Positions 49,862 to 59,397 of a stretch of 64,000 nucleotides of DNA are shown here, in pieces (the stretch's first letter is position 1; every line of letters begins with the position of its first letter). Location of the stretch: IMG/VR virus record IMGVR_UViG_3300010371_000030, positions 1 through 64,000 of that record; one strand, written 5' to 3'. The DNA is from a virus. Both the position numbers and the translations under genes were made by a program. The notes beneath the pieces were generated by a model that saw only the letters and a list, made by a program, of their open reading frames with translations, was not told where the DNA came from and searched no databases.

Positions 49862-52342
49862 CTACATCGTCCCCAATCCACCGACCGGGACAGCTCCCTG
49901 CTCGGCAATCGCGCGCCGCTGCCACGGCGTCGTTTTGAAGCCATTACGCTCGTGGATCTCTTGGGTGTGCTTGGCGCTGGCCAGAGCCACCTCGCGCCCG
50001 TCGATCTTGGTACAAGCGTTGACATCGATCTTGCGCTTGTCTTCCAAGTTGACCTTCACATCGACGTTGGGCGTCTTGTTCTTGTCCGCCTCCTTGTCGG
50101 CGAACGCCTGCTGGATCTTGTCGAGGAAGCTGCCCTTGTCGTCCTTGGCAACCGAAGGCTGCTTGCCCAGAGCGTTGAAGTCGGCGCTCGCCACCTGGTC
50201 TTGGATGCTGAAGCTCCCTTGTGCGGCGAATTCTCGGAAGCCCTTTGGCACCCAATCGCTCTTGCCCACGGCATCGGCGAGCATCACCATCGCTTTCACC
50301 GTCTCGTGGATGTTGTTCACCACGTTTTCGATGATCCATAGAGCGATGGACTTGATCAGACGAAACACCGGAGTCAGCGCGTCCAGCAGCATATCGAAGG
50401 CGACGATGGCCTTGGATACGAACCAACCAACGATGGAGCCCAGTACGCTGAACAGACCCTTCATGAAGGGTGTGAGGAAGCGGAACGCCTCGATGACTCC
50501 GCCGATGGCCTGTGCGGCAATCTCTCGGAACGTAGTCATGAACGTCTTGAGTTTCTCCCACGCATACATGGCATAGGGCAGCACGTAGTCGATGAAGGAC
50601 TTGGCGAACGGCTGGATGGCCGTATCATATACCCAGTTGATCAAGTCGCCGATGGCGTTGAAGATGCGCTTGAACGTGTCCCAGACGCTCTCTCCCTGGT
50701 TCCGGAAAAGCAGGAAGACCGCCACGGCGATCAGCCCCCATCCGGTCATCGCGGTGGCGATGAACTCGATAACAGTAGCGATGGCGCTAACGGCCGGGAT
50801 GACGACCGAGGTTACGAACGCGGCGACGCCCGCGAAGGCGATGAGAATGGGCGCGATGAGCCCGCCGACGAGCACGAGGATGGTCACGACCTTGGCGATG
50901 GAACGAACAATCTCCGGGCTGGCCGTGCCCGCCACCTGCTGCATGAAGGCCATGAACTCCGCCTTCACTTCGCCGATGGTCGTGATCACCCAGTCGAATC
51001 CATCCTTGATCCCGACGGCGACGTTGAACGTCGTGGCACCATACTTCTTGATGAGCGCTTCGTCAGTCTCCGTCTTGGAGTTGAGCGCTTGCATCACGAG
51101 GATGACGTTGTTGAGCGCGTCGGTGATGATGTCGAACGTGCCCGACATCGGCTTGAGGAAGGCACCAAACGCCTCGATGAAGAACACCTGGACCGACGAC
51201 GCAAGGAGCGTCATACGCCCGGCCAGGTTGTCGAGGCGCCGTTTGGCCATCTGGTCGGCCGTCCCCTCCGCGTGGGACAGCTGGTCAAACAGCTTGTCGA
51301 TCTTGCCGGACTCGATGCCCGCCTGGAAGGCGTTGAACGCCTTCATGCCACGGTCGCCGAACAGCTCTTGTGCCAGAGCGGCTTTCTTGACCACGTCCGT
51401 CTCGCCGGACATGGCCTTGTCGATCTGCTTGACGACATTGATGATGTCCAGACCGCCATCCGCGGTCTTGGCCATCTCGATGTTGTGCGCCTTGAGCCAG
51501 TGAGTTGCCTCCTGCGACGGCTTGGCCAGCTTCTTGAGCATGGCGGCAAACGAAGTACCGCCCACAGAGCCTCGGTTGCCCGCGTCGGCGGCAAGACCGA
51601 GCATGGTCGCCGTGGTCGCCAGATCAATCTTCATGATCCGAGCGTTGGCGGAGGCGTATTTGAACGCCTCGCCCAGGGAGACCATGTCCGTGTTGGTCTT
51701 GGTGCTGGTCATCGCGAGCACGTCAGACACAGAGCTGGCTTCCTTGAAGTCCATGCCCATGCCACGGATGACCTTAGAAACGATGTCCGCCGACGTCGCC
51801 AGGTCGATGGAGCCGGCCGCCGCCGCGTCGAGCACGCCCTTGATGCCAGACATGGTCTCCGGGACCGTCGCGCCCGCTCGGGCCATATTCTCCATGGCCT
51901 GGCCGACCGACGTGGCAGAGAACACAGTCTCGACACCGAGCTGCTTGGCTTTGTTCGTCAGCGTCGTCATGTCGGTGGCAGAGGCAAGCGAGACGGCGCC
52001 CACGGCGCTCATCTGCTTCTCAAAGTCCATTGCGTCTTTGATGCCAAGACCAAAGCCCGCGGACAGCGGAGCGAGCGCCATGCCGAGGGAGCCCGCGATG
52101 CCACCTACCTTGCTCACGGCGTTGCTGATCGACGCGGTGGCGCTCTCGGTCTGCCGCCCGGCTGCGGCAGCTTTCTTGCCAAGAGCGTCCACCGCGTCAC
52201 CAGCCTGCTGCGCCTTCGGGGGAAGCTGTTCAGTCGCCTGGCTCAGGAACTGCGACGCTTGACCGGCCTGTCCCATCCCCTGGACGGCCTGATTGACGTC
52301 CATCGTCATCACCGCACCCAGGCCCATCTTGTCAAGCGCCAT
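49862..52342 (-). CDS. Tail tape measure protein
   Basis: An 826-aa, strongly helical protein. Residues 95-330 match the phage tail tape-measure core (KDAMDFEKQMSAVGAVSLAS, then LGVETVFSATSVGQAMENM, then AGSIDLATSADIVSKVI). Several hydrophobic segments at about 490-560 (VVTILVLVGGLIAPILIAFA) may form a membrane-inserting part. At roughly 0.15 nm per residue the tail would be about 120 nm, a medium length. It lies directly after the frameshifted chaperone pair, the canonical position. Confidence 0.92.
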   Translation of the reverse strand: MALDKMGLGAVMTMDVNQAVQGMGQAGQASQFLSQATEQLPPKAQQAGDAVDALGKKAAAAGRQTESATASISNAVSKVGGIAGSLGMALAPLSAGFGLGIKDAMDFEKQMSAVGAVSLASATDMTTLTNKAKQLGVETVFSATSVGQAMENMARAGATVPETMSGIKGVLDAAAAGSIDLATSADIVSKVIRGMGMDFKEASSVSDVLAMTSTKTNTDMVSLGEAFKYASANARIMKIDLATTATMLGLAADAGNRGSVGGTSFAAMLKKLAKPSQEATHWLKAHNIEMAKTADGGLDIINVVKQIDKAMSGETDVVKKAALAQELFGDRGMKAFNAFQAGIESGKIDKLFDQLSHAEGTADQMAKRRLDNLAGRMTLLASSVQVFFIEAFGAFLKPMSGTFDIITDALNNVILVMQALNSKTETDEALIKKYGATTFNVAVGIKDGFDWVITTIGEVKAEFMAFMQQVAGTASPEIVRSIAKVVTILVLVGGLIAPILIAFAGVAAFVTSVVIPAVSAIATVIEFIATAMTGWGLIAVAVFLLFRNQGESVWDTFKRIFNAIGDLINWVYDTAIQPFAKSFIDYVLPYAMYAWEKLKTFMTTFREIAAQAIGGVIEAFRFLTPFMKGLFSVLGSIVGWFVSKAIVAFDMLLDALTPVFRLIKSIALWIIENVVNNIHETVKAMVMLADAVGKSDWVPKGFREFAAQGSFSIQDQVASADFNALGKQPSVAKDDKGSFLDKIQQAFADKEADKNKTPNVDVKVNLEDKRKIDVNACTKIDGREVALASAKHTQEIHERNGFKTTPWQRRAIAEQGAVPVGGLGTM

Positions 52343-52348
52343 GACCGT

Positions 52349-52570
52349 TCACCTTCTCTTGCGCCGGGCGCGCTCGTTGGCGGCTTTCTCCGCCTTCTGT
52401 TCCTTCTCCAGCTGTTGCCCGAGACGTTGGATGTACCACGCTCGCTCAGCCGAGTCCATGTTCATGACGTCCGTCCAGTTGAATGCTCCCTTCGAACAGT
52501 ACGTCAGGGTGAAGATGTCTTCCCGCAGCTCCTTGAGGTCTGCTAGCGGGAAGAATTGGAGAAAAAAGCG
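52349..52570 (-). CDS. Second frame of tail-assembly chaperone, reached by -1 frameshift
   Basis: In the -1 frame, from 52561 down to the stop at 52349-52351, the sequence gives 70 residues (LQFFPLADLKELREDIF..., with AFNWTDVMNMDSAERAWYIQ, then a Lys/Glu-rich end). The frame is closed by a TGA just upstream (52571-52573), and no good start exists within it, so it must be entered from the upstream gene. The slippery heptamer T-TTT-TTC is at 52567-52561. The pattern matches the C-terminal frames of other phage tail chaperones, located just before the tape measure. Confidence 0.82.
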   Translation of the reverse strand, partial: RFFLQFFPLADLKELREDIFTLTYCSKGAFNWTDVMNMDSAERAWYIQRLGQQLEKEQKAEKAANERARRKRR

Positions 52571-53529
52571 TCATATCTCCAATCGATGGGCTGGAGAGAT
52601 TCCTTCTCACACCGCTCGCACGTCAGCTCCAGCGCCATCTTCGGGCCCACGTTCATGTCGTCCACCGCGGACACGAGCCCCTCCAGGTCGCGCTTGTGGA
52701 TGTAGTCCATATCAGCCTCGGTCATGGCGGTGTTCTGCGGGTTGTCGACGAAGCCGACGATGGCCCCGCGAAGGACAGCCAGCTTGGACGTCGCGTCGGT
52801 GATCACGCCGGTGGCAGCCATCTCGACGGAGTGCCACGGGGTCGGCCCCATCCGGAAGCCGGTGACCTTCTTGCCCCGGATGTCGACGGGGCGCTGGAGC
52901 GTGTACGTCCAGTACAGAGCATCGGGATGCTCGACGGTGATCACCTCCAGCGTGTCCAGGTCGGCCGGGAAGAGCCACTTGTGCTGGCAGAACGGGCACT
53001 GGACGTTCATCTTGATGATGTTGCCCATAGCCTCGCGACGCAGGTAGCAGTAGGCGTAAAGCACGTCGCCCATCGACATCTGAGCGAGCTGGACGCGCCG
53101 CTCGGTGACGTCGCTCTGCTTCGCCGGCATGTCCGGCCACGTGAGCGCACCGAATTCCGAACACATGCACGCGACCACGAGCGTGACGTGCTGGGCCATG
53201 TTGTCGCCCTTTTTCTTGAACTTGGCGATGGCCTTCTCCTCCAGCGTACGCCAGGGCCGCGCGTCGATGCGCTTGACCAACGGCTCGCCCGACGTCGCGA
53301 CGATACCGCCGACGGTCGTGGTGCCTCCGGCGTGGACGATGGAGCCGACCGGAAGGCGCGGCCCCAGCTGCCCGAGGGTGGTCTTGCCGCGCGTCTTCTT
53401 GGTGTCTTCGGCCGGCTTGTCGCCGTCGCCCTCGGGCTTGGCCGGAGGGGCGAAGACAGCGCGCCCCGGAAGCGGGGCGGCGGTCGTGGTCGGAGCGTCT
53501 TTCTTGGTATCGGTCTTGTCGGTCGGCAT
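52543..53529 (-). CDS. Tail-assembly chaperone, first frame (unshifted product)
   Basis: A 328-aa protein ending YDAFFSNSSR when no shift occurs; the shifted product would be 393 aa. Two zinc-type pairs (CPFC in the centre and CERC near the end) surround a beta-rich part, similar to phage baseplate/tail chaperones of the T4 gp26/gp51 kind. The N-terminal 70 residues are Thr/Ala/Pro/Lys-rich and probably disordered. The start at 53529 is the first ATG; an alternative TTG at 53550 overlaps a ribosome-binding-like GGAGG. It lies between the tail tube and the tape measure. Confidence 0.75.
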   Translation of the reverse strand: MPTDKTDTKKDAPTTTAAPLPGRAVFAPPAKPEGDGDKPAEDTKKTRGKTTLGQLGPRLPVGSIVHAGGTTTVGGIVATSGEPLVKRIDARPWRTLEEKAIAKFKKKGDNMAQHVTLVVACMCSEFGALTWPDMPAKQSDVTERRVQLAQMSMGDVLYAYCYLRREAMGNIIKMNVQCPFCQHKWLFPADLDTLEVITVEHPDALYWTYTLQRPVDIRGKKVTGFRMGPTPWHSVEMAATGVITDATSKLAVLRGAIVGFVDNPQNTAMTEADMDYIHKRDLEGLVSAVDDMNVGPKMALELTCERCEKESLQPIDWRYDAFFSNSSR

Positions 53530-53593
53530 GATGTTTTCGGTCGCCTCCAATTGGCTTTCGCCTTGTTAGGCCCACCTGGTGGATTGGTGTCGA

Positions 53594-54031
53594 TCAGAGC
53601 GGGATGATGTCGTCGATGGAGATGGGGAACGTGATCACCTGCATGTTGCCTTCGTCGCCCATCTTCATGCCGGGGATGCCGCGGCCGGTGACCCAGACGC
53701 CCACGAGCGTGTAGGAGCGGCCTGCCGCGCCGGAGAGCCGCGGCATGACGAGGGTGCAGGGAATCTTGTACGTCGGCAGCACGGGGTCCTGCCCCGACTT
53801 GTACCACAGCTCCATCGCGATGATGTCGGCATCGTGGTGTGCGGGGATGCTGATCTCCGTGGTCGTCGGGGGACGGACGCCGCCAGTGGCCGCCGTACGG
53901 TCGGGCAGCTCGATGCGAGTGAGCTCTTCTTTCAGCTCGCCAATCTCGACGGCAGTGATGGGCGCGATGCCCACCGGCAGGAACTGGAACTGGTTGTCTG
54001 CGATGTGGTCGGGTTGGATCGCGCCCTTCAT
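53594..54031 (-). CDS. Tail tube protein
   Basis: A 145-aa protein, of the usual length for tail tube subunits. The sequence is beta-rich (IPCTLVMPRLSGAAGRSYTL, then VITFPISIDDIIPL) and contains the helical ELKEELTRIELPDRT between strands, consistent with the gp19/XkdM fold. Position after the sheath gene and before the chaperones and tape measure strongly supports the call. It should form the inner tube through which DNA passes. Confidence 0.75.
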   Translation of the reverse strand: MKGAIQPDHIADNQFQFLPVGIAPITAVEIGELKEELTRIELPDRTAATGGVRPPTTTEISIPAHHDADIIAMELWYKSGQDPVLPTYKIPCTLVMPRLSGAAGRSYTLVGVWVTGRGIPGMKMGDEGNMQVITFPISIDDIIPL

Positions 54032-54064
54032 GGCCTCTCCTCCATCCTTCTGGCTTGATGCGAG

Positions 54065-54112
54065 ATGCTGGCCCCTGCGTGCCGCCGGAAGGGCGACGAG
54101 CTAGGGGCCAGC
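54065..54112. other. Intergenic inverted repeat upstream of the tube gene
   Basis: TGCTGGCCCCT at 54065-54075 and its complement at 54102-54112 make an 11-bp stem with a 26-nt loop, in the 118-bp gap between the genes at 53594 and 54150. No U-tract follows leftwards, so termination is doubtful. It may modulate expression of the tube gene or stabilise mRNA. The rest of the gap holds nothing I recognise. Confidence 0.5.
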
Positions 54113-54149
54113 ACGGGACGCATCGGTCATTCCTCGTGTCAGCGGCGTG

Positions 54150-54854
54150 TCAGGGCGCCGTGGGCTTCACCTTCGTGTAGAAGAACAGGAGCGAGTTCAC
54201 CAGCGCGTCGTCGGTGCCCAGCGTCCCGTTGTGGGGCTGCAGCGACACGGTGGCGGTGGCGGGGCCGCCGTTGGTGGGCAGGGCGAACGTTCCGCCCTCC
54301 ACCGACACCAAGACGTCCTGGATCGTGTTGGCGGTGGCGGTGGCGTTGAAGGCATTGGTCGTGCCCGAGAACGTGGGGCCGGCGCCGTCGGCGTCGCCCG
54401 GCAGCTGCTCCCACACCGAGATGTCGAAGGTGGTCGCGTCGCCCATCGTGGCGCCGGTCTTGGATCCGCGCACGAGGAAGCCGGCCGGCTGCGTGACGTC
54501 CATGTCGGCGGGAAGCAGCAGATCCATGAAGATGGCCGTCTGGGTGGCGGCATCGTTCCACCTGACGGCCATGTTCTTGCCGCCGTTCACCACCAGACCG
54601 GGGCTGCTCGTCGCCTGGTCGGTGAACTTGGCGAGCGGGGTGCCGTCCGCCAGGAGCGCTCCGCGGAGCCCGACCTTGAGCAGCGAGCCCGACAGATACA
54701 GCGCATCGATTGCCTCCACGACTGCGCCCAGAAACTCCTTGAGCGGCGATTCGCCCGTGTGGCTGTAGTCGTTGCCGGCGCCCGCCTCGCCGATGTCGTC
54801 CGGAACCTGGAGCCCGGAGGTGCCCGCGATGTTCGTCTCACCCTGATCCAGCAT
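54150..54854 (-). CDS. Virion protein of unknown role between sheath and tube
   Basis: A 234-aa protein with Gly/Thr/Ala/Asp-rich beta-type sequence (AGFLVRGSKTGATMGDATTF, then TNGGPATATVSLQPHNG) and no membrane segment or enzyme motif. Its position between sheath and tube genes suggests a tail component, perhaps an extra tube-like or decoration protein. The family is not recognised. It ends before a gap with an inverted repeat, so it may be differently expressed from the tube gene. Confidence 0.6.
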   Translation of the reverse strand: MLDQGETNIAGTSGLQVPDDIGEAGAGNDYSHTGESPLKEFLGAVVEAIDALYLSGSLLKVGLRGALLADGTPLAKFTDQATSSPGLVVNGGKNMAVRWNDAATQTAIFMDLLLPADMDVTQPAGFLVRGSKTGATMGDATTFDISVWEQLPGDADGAGPTFSGTTNAFNATATANTIQDVLVSVEGGTFALPTNGGPATATVSLQPHNGTLGTDDALVNSLLFFYTKVKPTAP

Positions 54855-54913
54855 GTCTCTTCCACCCTGTCGAGGCGCCTATGGCGCGTTGAATGCCGAT
54901 GTTCCCTTGGCGC

Positions 54914-57250
54914 TCACGAAGCCGGCGCCGTGAAGATGCCCTGCTTGCCGATGCGGATGATGAGGCGCTCGGTGGTGTCGGCCAGCCACAGCGTCACCGA
55001 AGCGATCTTGTTCCCCGCGGCGCGCACGGCAGGCGTGTTGAGCTCGCTGTCGACCTTGATCACGGCAGCGTCGGTGAACTTGGTCCCCTGGAGAGCCCGC
55101 TTGTTCCACTCCGGGAGAAAGAAGTTGTTGAGCGCCGTCTTGACGGAGTTGTCCGACTGGCTGTCGTTGATGGCGAACACGATCCAGTCGAAGTTCTCCA
55201 GGAACACGTGTTCGTAGTACGACATCTGCTCACGCTGATGCTTCCACGTCCACGTCGTGTCGATGCAGATGGTACGGTCACCCCAGAGCACGTAGTTGCC
55301 GGCGGACTTCTTGATGATGCCGATGCCGACCGGGTTCAGGTCTTCCTCGTCCAGCTTCCGCGTGCCGGTGGGGAGCCTCAGAAGCCGGGGCAACGTCGCG
55401 TCCTGGCCCGCCTCTGCCTTGTGGTAGCCCTGCCAGTTGGCGGCCATCGACGCCTCGCGACCGTGGATCATGCCGGTGAGCGAGATGAGCTTCATCTTGC
55501 CTGCGTTGGCAGCGATGGGGTCCGGATCGGGCACGTAACCATACGACGGGTGCGTCACCACGCCCATGTCGCTACGCCCGAGCGTATCGTTGATGTACTC
55601 GATGACCTGGAAGTCGTCGTTCACGCCGATGTTGGACGGCACCTCGACTCTGTACTGGTAATTCTTGGCCTCGCAGTACGCCTTGCCCGCGTTCTGCACG
55701 GTGGTCGAGGTGATGCCCGGCGTGGCCATCTTCACGAGACCCAGATTCAGCCCGATCAGGTCGTTGTAGGGCGAAGCGTTGGTGTCCCACGGCACGGAGG
55801 TGTACGCCGCGTCGGAGATGTCCGCGTTGCCGTCGCGACCGCCGGTGAACTCCTGCGGCGCGACCACCATGAACTCGGTCGCCTCCGAGCCGGCGTTGCC
55901 GGTCATGGTCATGTCGTTGCCGCCCGCGATGGTGATGGTGTTGTGATCGTTGGCGACGATGCGGAATTTGGTGCGCTTGGCGTTCACCTTGTCGGGGTAC
56001 AGGTAGCCGCCCACGAGAGTGTTCGCCATGAGCGGCTTGAACACGATGGTGATCGTGTCGTTGGCGGCGAGCGCCGTGCCTCCGGCGGTGAGCGTGAACG
56101 GAGGCGCCCACGCGACATCCGGAGTGAAGAGTGTGCCCAGGTGGAGCGTTCCGGTGAAGGATCCATAGCGGTCGGACTTGACCGTGCCCTGGGTGGCGCT
56201 GGTCATCGTCACCGTGATGATCTGCGGCAGGTGGGCATCGGTGACGGTGCCGAGCGCGAAGGTGGGATCACCGCCGCCGACGCTGTTGACGCTGAACTCG
56301 TTGATGACCGCCGTGAGCACCGTCGGCTGCGACAGCGCGGCGGTCGTCATGCCGTACACGTTCGCCGGACGGACCGACGGCGTGTAAGCACCAGTCCACT
56401 CGTCGGTGACCGTGATCTCGTCGTTGCCCTGGTCGTTGTTGATGACGTTGACCCAGTAGTTGGGGGACGATGGATCGCAGTTCAGGTTGTCGTAGTTGTC
56501 CACGAGAGAACCATCGACGTACACCTGGAAGCTGAACTCTCCATCGCTGTCGTTCTGCCCATCTGCGATTGCGAGCGACAGCGCCTTGCTTCCGGTGAAG
56601 TTGGCCGCTTGCCCGTCGGTGTTATCCAACGTCAGGTAGTACCGCAGATCGGTCTGGGTGGCCATCGCAGTGGCCATCGTCGAATCGGCGGACACCGTGA
56701 TGACGCCTGCCGAAGTGTTGCCCACGATGGCGAACTTGGCGTTGGGGAGCGCATCGAAGATGAGCCAACCGCCCTTCCACTCGTCGGTCTTCCACGCGTT
56801 GGTGAGGTTGGTCGTGAGCGTGGTCTGTGCCACCTGGGAGAGATTGCTGATCTTGGCGGTCCAGCGCTTCCACTTGCCACCCCATCGGCCGCCGTTCGCG
56901 GCTTGCACGAGGCCCATCACGGTCTGCGTACCGGCGATGCGCGCGTACAGCACCATCTGTGCCGGCACCTCGTTGCCGTCCGTGACACGAACGGTGGCGA
57001 TGCCGCCCGCTCCGTTGGCCAGGTTGTAGAAGTCCTGCGCGGCGTCGGGCAGCAGCGACTCCGGGATGATCCCGCCATGTCGCTTCGCCCACAGCGTGCT
57101 CGTCGCGCAGATGGACAGCTTGTTGACGGGGCCCTTCTCCAGCAGGCCGGTGTAGCCGACCCAACCGAGCGCGGCCGGCGTGATGCCGGCGCCGTCGCTC
57201 TGTTCCTCCACCCGGACGCCTGCGGCACGGACTGCTCCAAACGTTCTCAT
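54914..57250 (-). CDS. Contractile tail sheath protein
   Basis: A 778-aa protein. The N-terminus (TPAALGWVGYTGLLEKGPVN) and C-terminus (FLENFDWIVFAINDSQSDNS, then FFLPEWNKRALQG) match sheath subunits, where the end strands mesh with neighbours. The central part contains several inserted beta-rich domains (about 250-500), making it longer than common sheaths (400-650 aa). It directly precedes the tube-side genes. Sheath contraction drives the spike and tube through the host envelope, so this gene is the clearest evidence for a myovirus. Confidence 0.88.
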   Translation of the reverse strand: MRTFGAVRAAGVRVEEQSDGAGITPAALGWVGYTGLLEKGPVNKLSICATSTLWAKRHGGIIPESLLPDAAQDFYNLANGAGGIATVRVTDGNEVPAQMVLYARIAGTQTVMGLVQAANGGRWGGKWKRWTAKISNLSQVAQTTLTTNLTNAWKTDEWKGGWLIFDALPNAKFAIVGNTSAGVITVSADSTMATAMATQTDLRYYLTLDNTDGQAANFTGSKALSLAIADGQNDSDGEFSFQVYVDGSLVDNYDNLNCDPSSPNYWVNVINNDQGNDEITVTDEWTGAYTPSVRPANVYGMTTAALSQPTVLTAVINEFSVNSVGGGDPTFALGTVTDAHLPQIITVTMTSATQGTVKSDRYGSFTGTLHLGTLFTPDVAWAPPFTLTAGGTALAANDTITIVFKPLMANTLVGGYLYPDKVNAKRTKFRIVANDHNTITIAGGNDMTMTGNAGSEATEFMVVAPQEFTGGRDGNADISDAAYTSVPWDTNASPYNDLIGLNLGLVKMATPGITSTTVQNAGKAYCEAKNYQYRVEVPSNIGVNDDFQVIEYINDTLGRSDMGVVTHPSYGYVPDPDPIAANAGKMKLISLTGMIHGREASMAANWQGYHKAEAGQDATLPRLLRLPTGTRKLDEEDLNPVGIGIIKKSAGNYVLWGDRTICIDTTWTWKHQREQMSYYEHVFLENFDWIVFAINDSQSDNSVKTALNNFFLPEWNKRALQGTKFTDAAVIKVDSELNTPAVRAAGNKIASVTLWLADTTERLIIRIGKQGIFTAPAS

Positions 57251-57268
57251 GGCCTGTTAACTCCTCTG

Positions 57269-58537
57269 TCAGCCTGGAATCTTGAGGTTGCCCGAGCCAC
57301 CGAATTGAAGTGGGTTGATCGTGGCGAACACCTGCTCAGCTTCTACCAAGTAGAATACTGCGTTGGTGATTCGGACAGCGACCCGCGCACCATGAAGACC
57401 AGCGGCGCTCGGGACAGTTTTCTGCTCGACGTCTCGATCAACGATCATGGTGAACTCTTCATCGAGACCCACGACCGTCAGAAGCGTGTTGTTCCAGAAG
57501 AATGAAGTGAATGCCTCCGCCATCCGCTGTGCATCCTTCTCCTTGTCCGTGATCATGCGGATGTCCATCGCCAAATCGACTTGGGTGCCCAACGGCAACT
57601 TCCAGCCCGCCCCCGTCGCCCGATTGAAGCACGTGTCCGAACCAAGAATGTAACGCATGTTTTCTTGGTTGACGTTCTCAATGTTGAGCGCCGGGAGCCG
57701 CGCGACCTGGCTGAACTCTTGGTCCGTCGTCAGCGACACGACAGGACTGTAGATGAACCTCACATGGAGACGGTCGCCCACGCTTCCTGGCGTCGTCAGA
57801 GCGACCGTCATCGTGGTCGGATTCCACGCGCCCGAGATGTCCGTGAGCATCGTCGGGTCCGTGGTCAGGTTATACACGGAATCGATGCCAGTAATGACGT
57901 ACTTCGTGGGCGTTTTGATGGTTACTTGGCCAAGATTGTCACTCTGCTGGAGCGCGTAGGTGTAGTCAGCGATAGGCTGGACTCCGGCCTGGAGCGCAGG
58001 CATGAAGGACCTGACCACATAGCTCTCGATGTATTCGATGTCAGAGAGCCACAGGACCTTGATCCAGAACACCTGCGGGGTGTACGCCGGATTGGTCGTG
58101 GACAGATTGATGACCACTTGGATGCCGCCGTTGGCCATCGGAAACGAGGCGATGTTGTTCGCCACGTCCGCCTCGGTGTTCCACTCGCCCGTATTCGCCG
58201 CGCGCCAGCTCGCTCCGTCCCAATAGAGTTCATCGGTGCCATCGGTAGACAGCCTGAACTTAGCGAATGTAACCTGTGCCTTGTTCACCGTGAACTGATT
58301 GTCATTGAGCTCAAATCCAATACACTGCTTCATCGTCGTGGGACGCACGAGACGCGTCTTCACATACAAGCCGGAGGTGGTCGGGAACACCCCGGGCGCC
58401 GTCGGGACCAGCTCCAGGCGCGGCTGCGACAGCGGATCATCGGCGTTCAACCGAGTATTCGGCCCCAGCGTGAGCTTGGGCAAGCTGTTCGGATTGAACG
58501 TGTGGGTGGTGATCAGCTTCTTGAGTCGCCTGCTCAT
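57269..58537 (-). CDS. Virion protein upstream of the sheath (unknown)
   Basis: A 422-aa protein, largely beta-type, with repeats of short strands (TPTKYVITGIDSVYNLTTDP, then VGDRLHVRFIYSPVV). A helical, charged segment (DKEKDAQRMAEAFTSFFWNN) lies near residue 330. It overlaps the upstream gene by 4 nt and precedes the sheath gene. A neck, collar or tail-terminator role is likely from position, but no motif decides. Confidence 0.6.
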   Translation of the reverse strand: MSRRLKKLITTHTFNPNSLPKLTLGPNTRLNADDPLSQPRLELVPTAPGVFPTTSGLYVKTRLVRPTTMKQCIGFELNDNQFTVNKAQVTFAKFRLSTDGTDELYWDGASWRAANTGEWNTEADVANNIASFPMANGGIQVVINLSTTNPAYTPQVFWIKVLWLSDIEYIESYVVRSFMPALQAGVQPIADYTYALQQSDNLGQVTIKTPTKYVITGIDSVYNLTTDPTMLTDISGAWNPTTMTVALTTPGSVGDRLHVRFIYSPVVSLTTDQEFSQVARLPALNIENVNQENMRYILGSDTCFNRATGAGWKLPLGTQVDLAMDIRMITDKEKDAQRMAEAFTSFFWNNTLLTVVGLDEEFTMIVDRDVEQKTVPSAAGLHGARVAVRITNAVFYLVEAEQVFATINPLQFGGSGNLKIPG

Positions 58538-59397
58538 TTGAACGCCTTGCGGATGGAACGATTGACCACCTTAGTCACGCGACGACCGACCTTCTTGCCC
58601 GTACGCGTGACGGTCCTGTTGGCTCTCTTGCCGAACTTTGCCACCGACTTGCCCGCCTTCTTGGCGCGCCTGGCTAGAGTCCTGCGGAGACCGCGCGTGC
58701 TGCGCTCTAGGCGCTTCGCCGTCTTGGCTGCCTTCTTGGCGGCCTTGATCGCTTTGCCAACGATGGTCTTGTCGGCGGCTCTACCGGCCAGCTCGGCAAA
58801 CACGGCTTCGATGGCCTGCTCCCAATTGAGCATGATCTTAGCCTTGAAACTGGCATCGTTGAGTGTAATTGACACCCAAGGACGGCCAGGAGTGGTGATA
58901 ACGGTCGTGCCATCTTCCAGCGGATACCAACCGCCGGGGCGACGATTCCACAACTCCGCGGCTCGCCCGGTCAGCTGGTCCGGGCGAATGGCCCCCGTGC
59001 TCGCCTTCCAGAGGTAGAAGAACATGCCGCGCATCGCAGGCGTGACCTTTGTTTGGAATCCATCGTGGAGCGCCTGTGCGAGATTGAAGCCTTCCTCGTC
59101 TTGCTTGAGGACTCCGGCAAACACCGTGTACTCGTCAACCACTTCGTACGTCTGGCTACCGTACAGATCGGCGAAGTCCACGAGCGGCTTGCTGGAGCCC
59201 TTGATAAACACCGTCAATGCCGCGTTCGCGGCCATCCCCCTGCTCGTCGCGATGGTCTCTCGGAGCGCCTTGGCCGCGGTCATTCCATTGAGCTCGGTGG
59301 CTTTGGCCATGTGCCTCTTGAGCACACGCTCGAATCGCCGCGGATCGCACGCTGCTTGGTACTCCTTGAACCCAAACTTCACCACCCGAGCGGGCAT
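58534..59397 (-). CDS. Neck/tail-completion protein candidate with highly basic C-terminus
   Basis: A 287-aa protein. The start at 59397 forms a TGATG overlap with the upstream stop. Residues 10-200 are a mixed domain reminiscent of HK97 gp10-type or tail-completion proteins by position and length. From about residue 205 the sequence turns into Lys/Arg/Ala repeats (AIKAAKKAAKTAKRLE, then RRTLARRAKKAGKS), like a histone tail. Such a tail could bind DNA inside the portal-neck channel. This is inference; no known motif is seen. Confidence 0.58.
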   Translation of the reverse strand: MPARVVKFGFKEYQAACDPRRFERVLKRHMAKATELNGMTAAKALRETIATSRGMAANAALTVFIKGSSKPLVDFADLYGSQTYEVVDEYTVFAGVLKQDEEGFNLAQALHDGFQTKVTPAMRGMFFYLWKASTGAIRPDQLTGRAAELWNRRPGGWYPLEDGTTVITTPGRPWVSITLNDASFKAKIMLNWEQAIEAVFAELAGRAADKTIVGKAIKAAKKAAKTAKRLERSTRGLRRTLARRAKKAGKSVAKFGKRANRTVTRTGKKVGRRVTKVVNRSIRKAFK

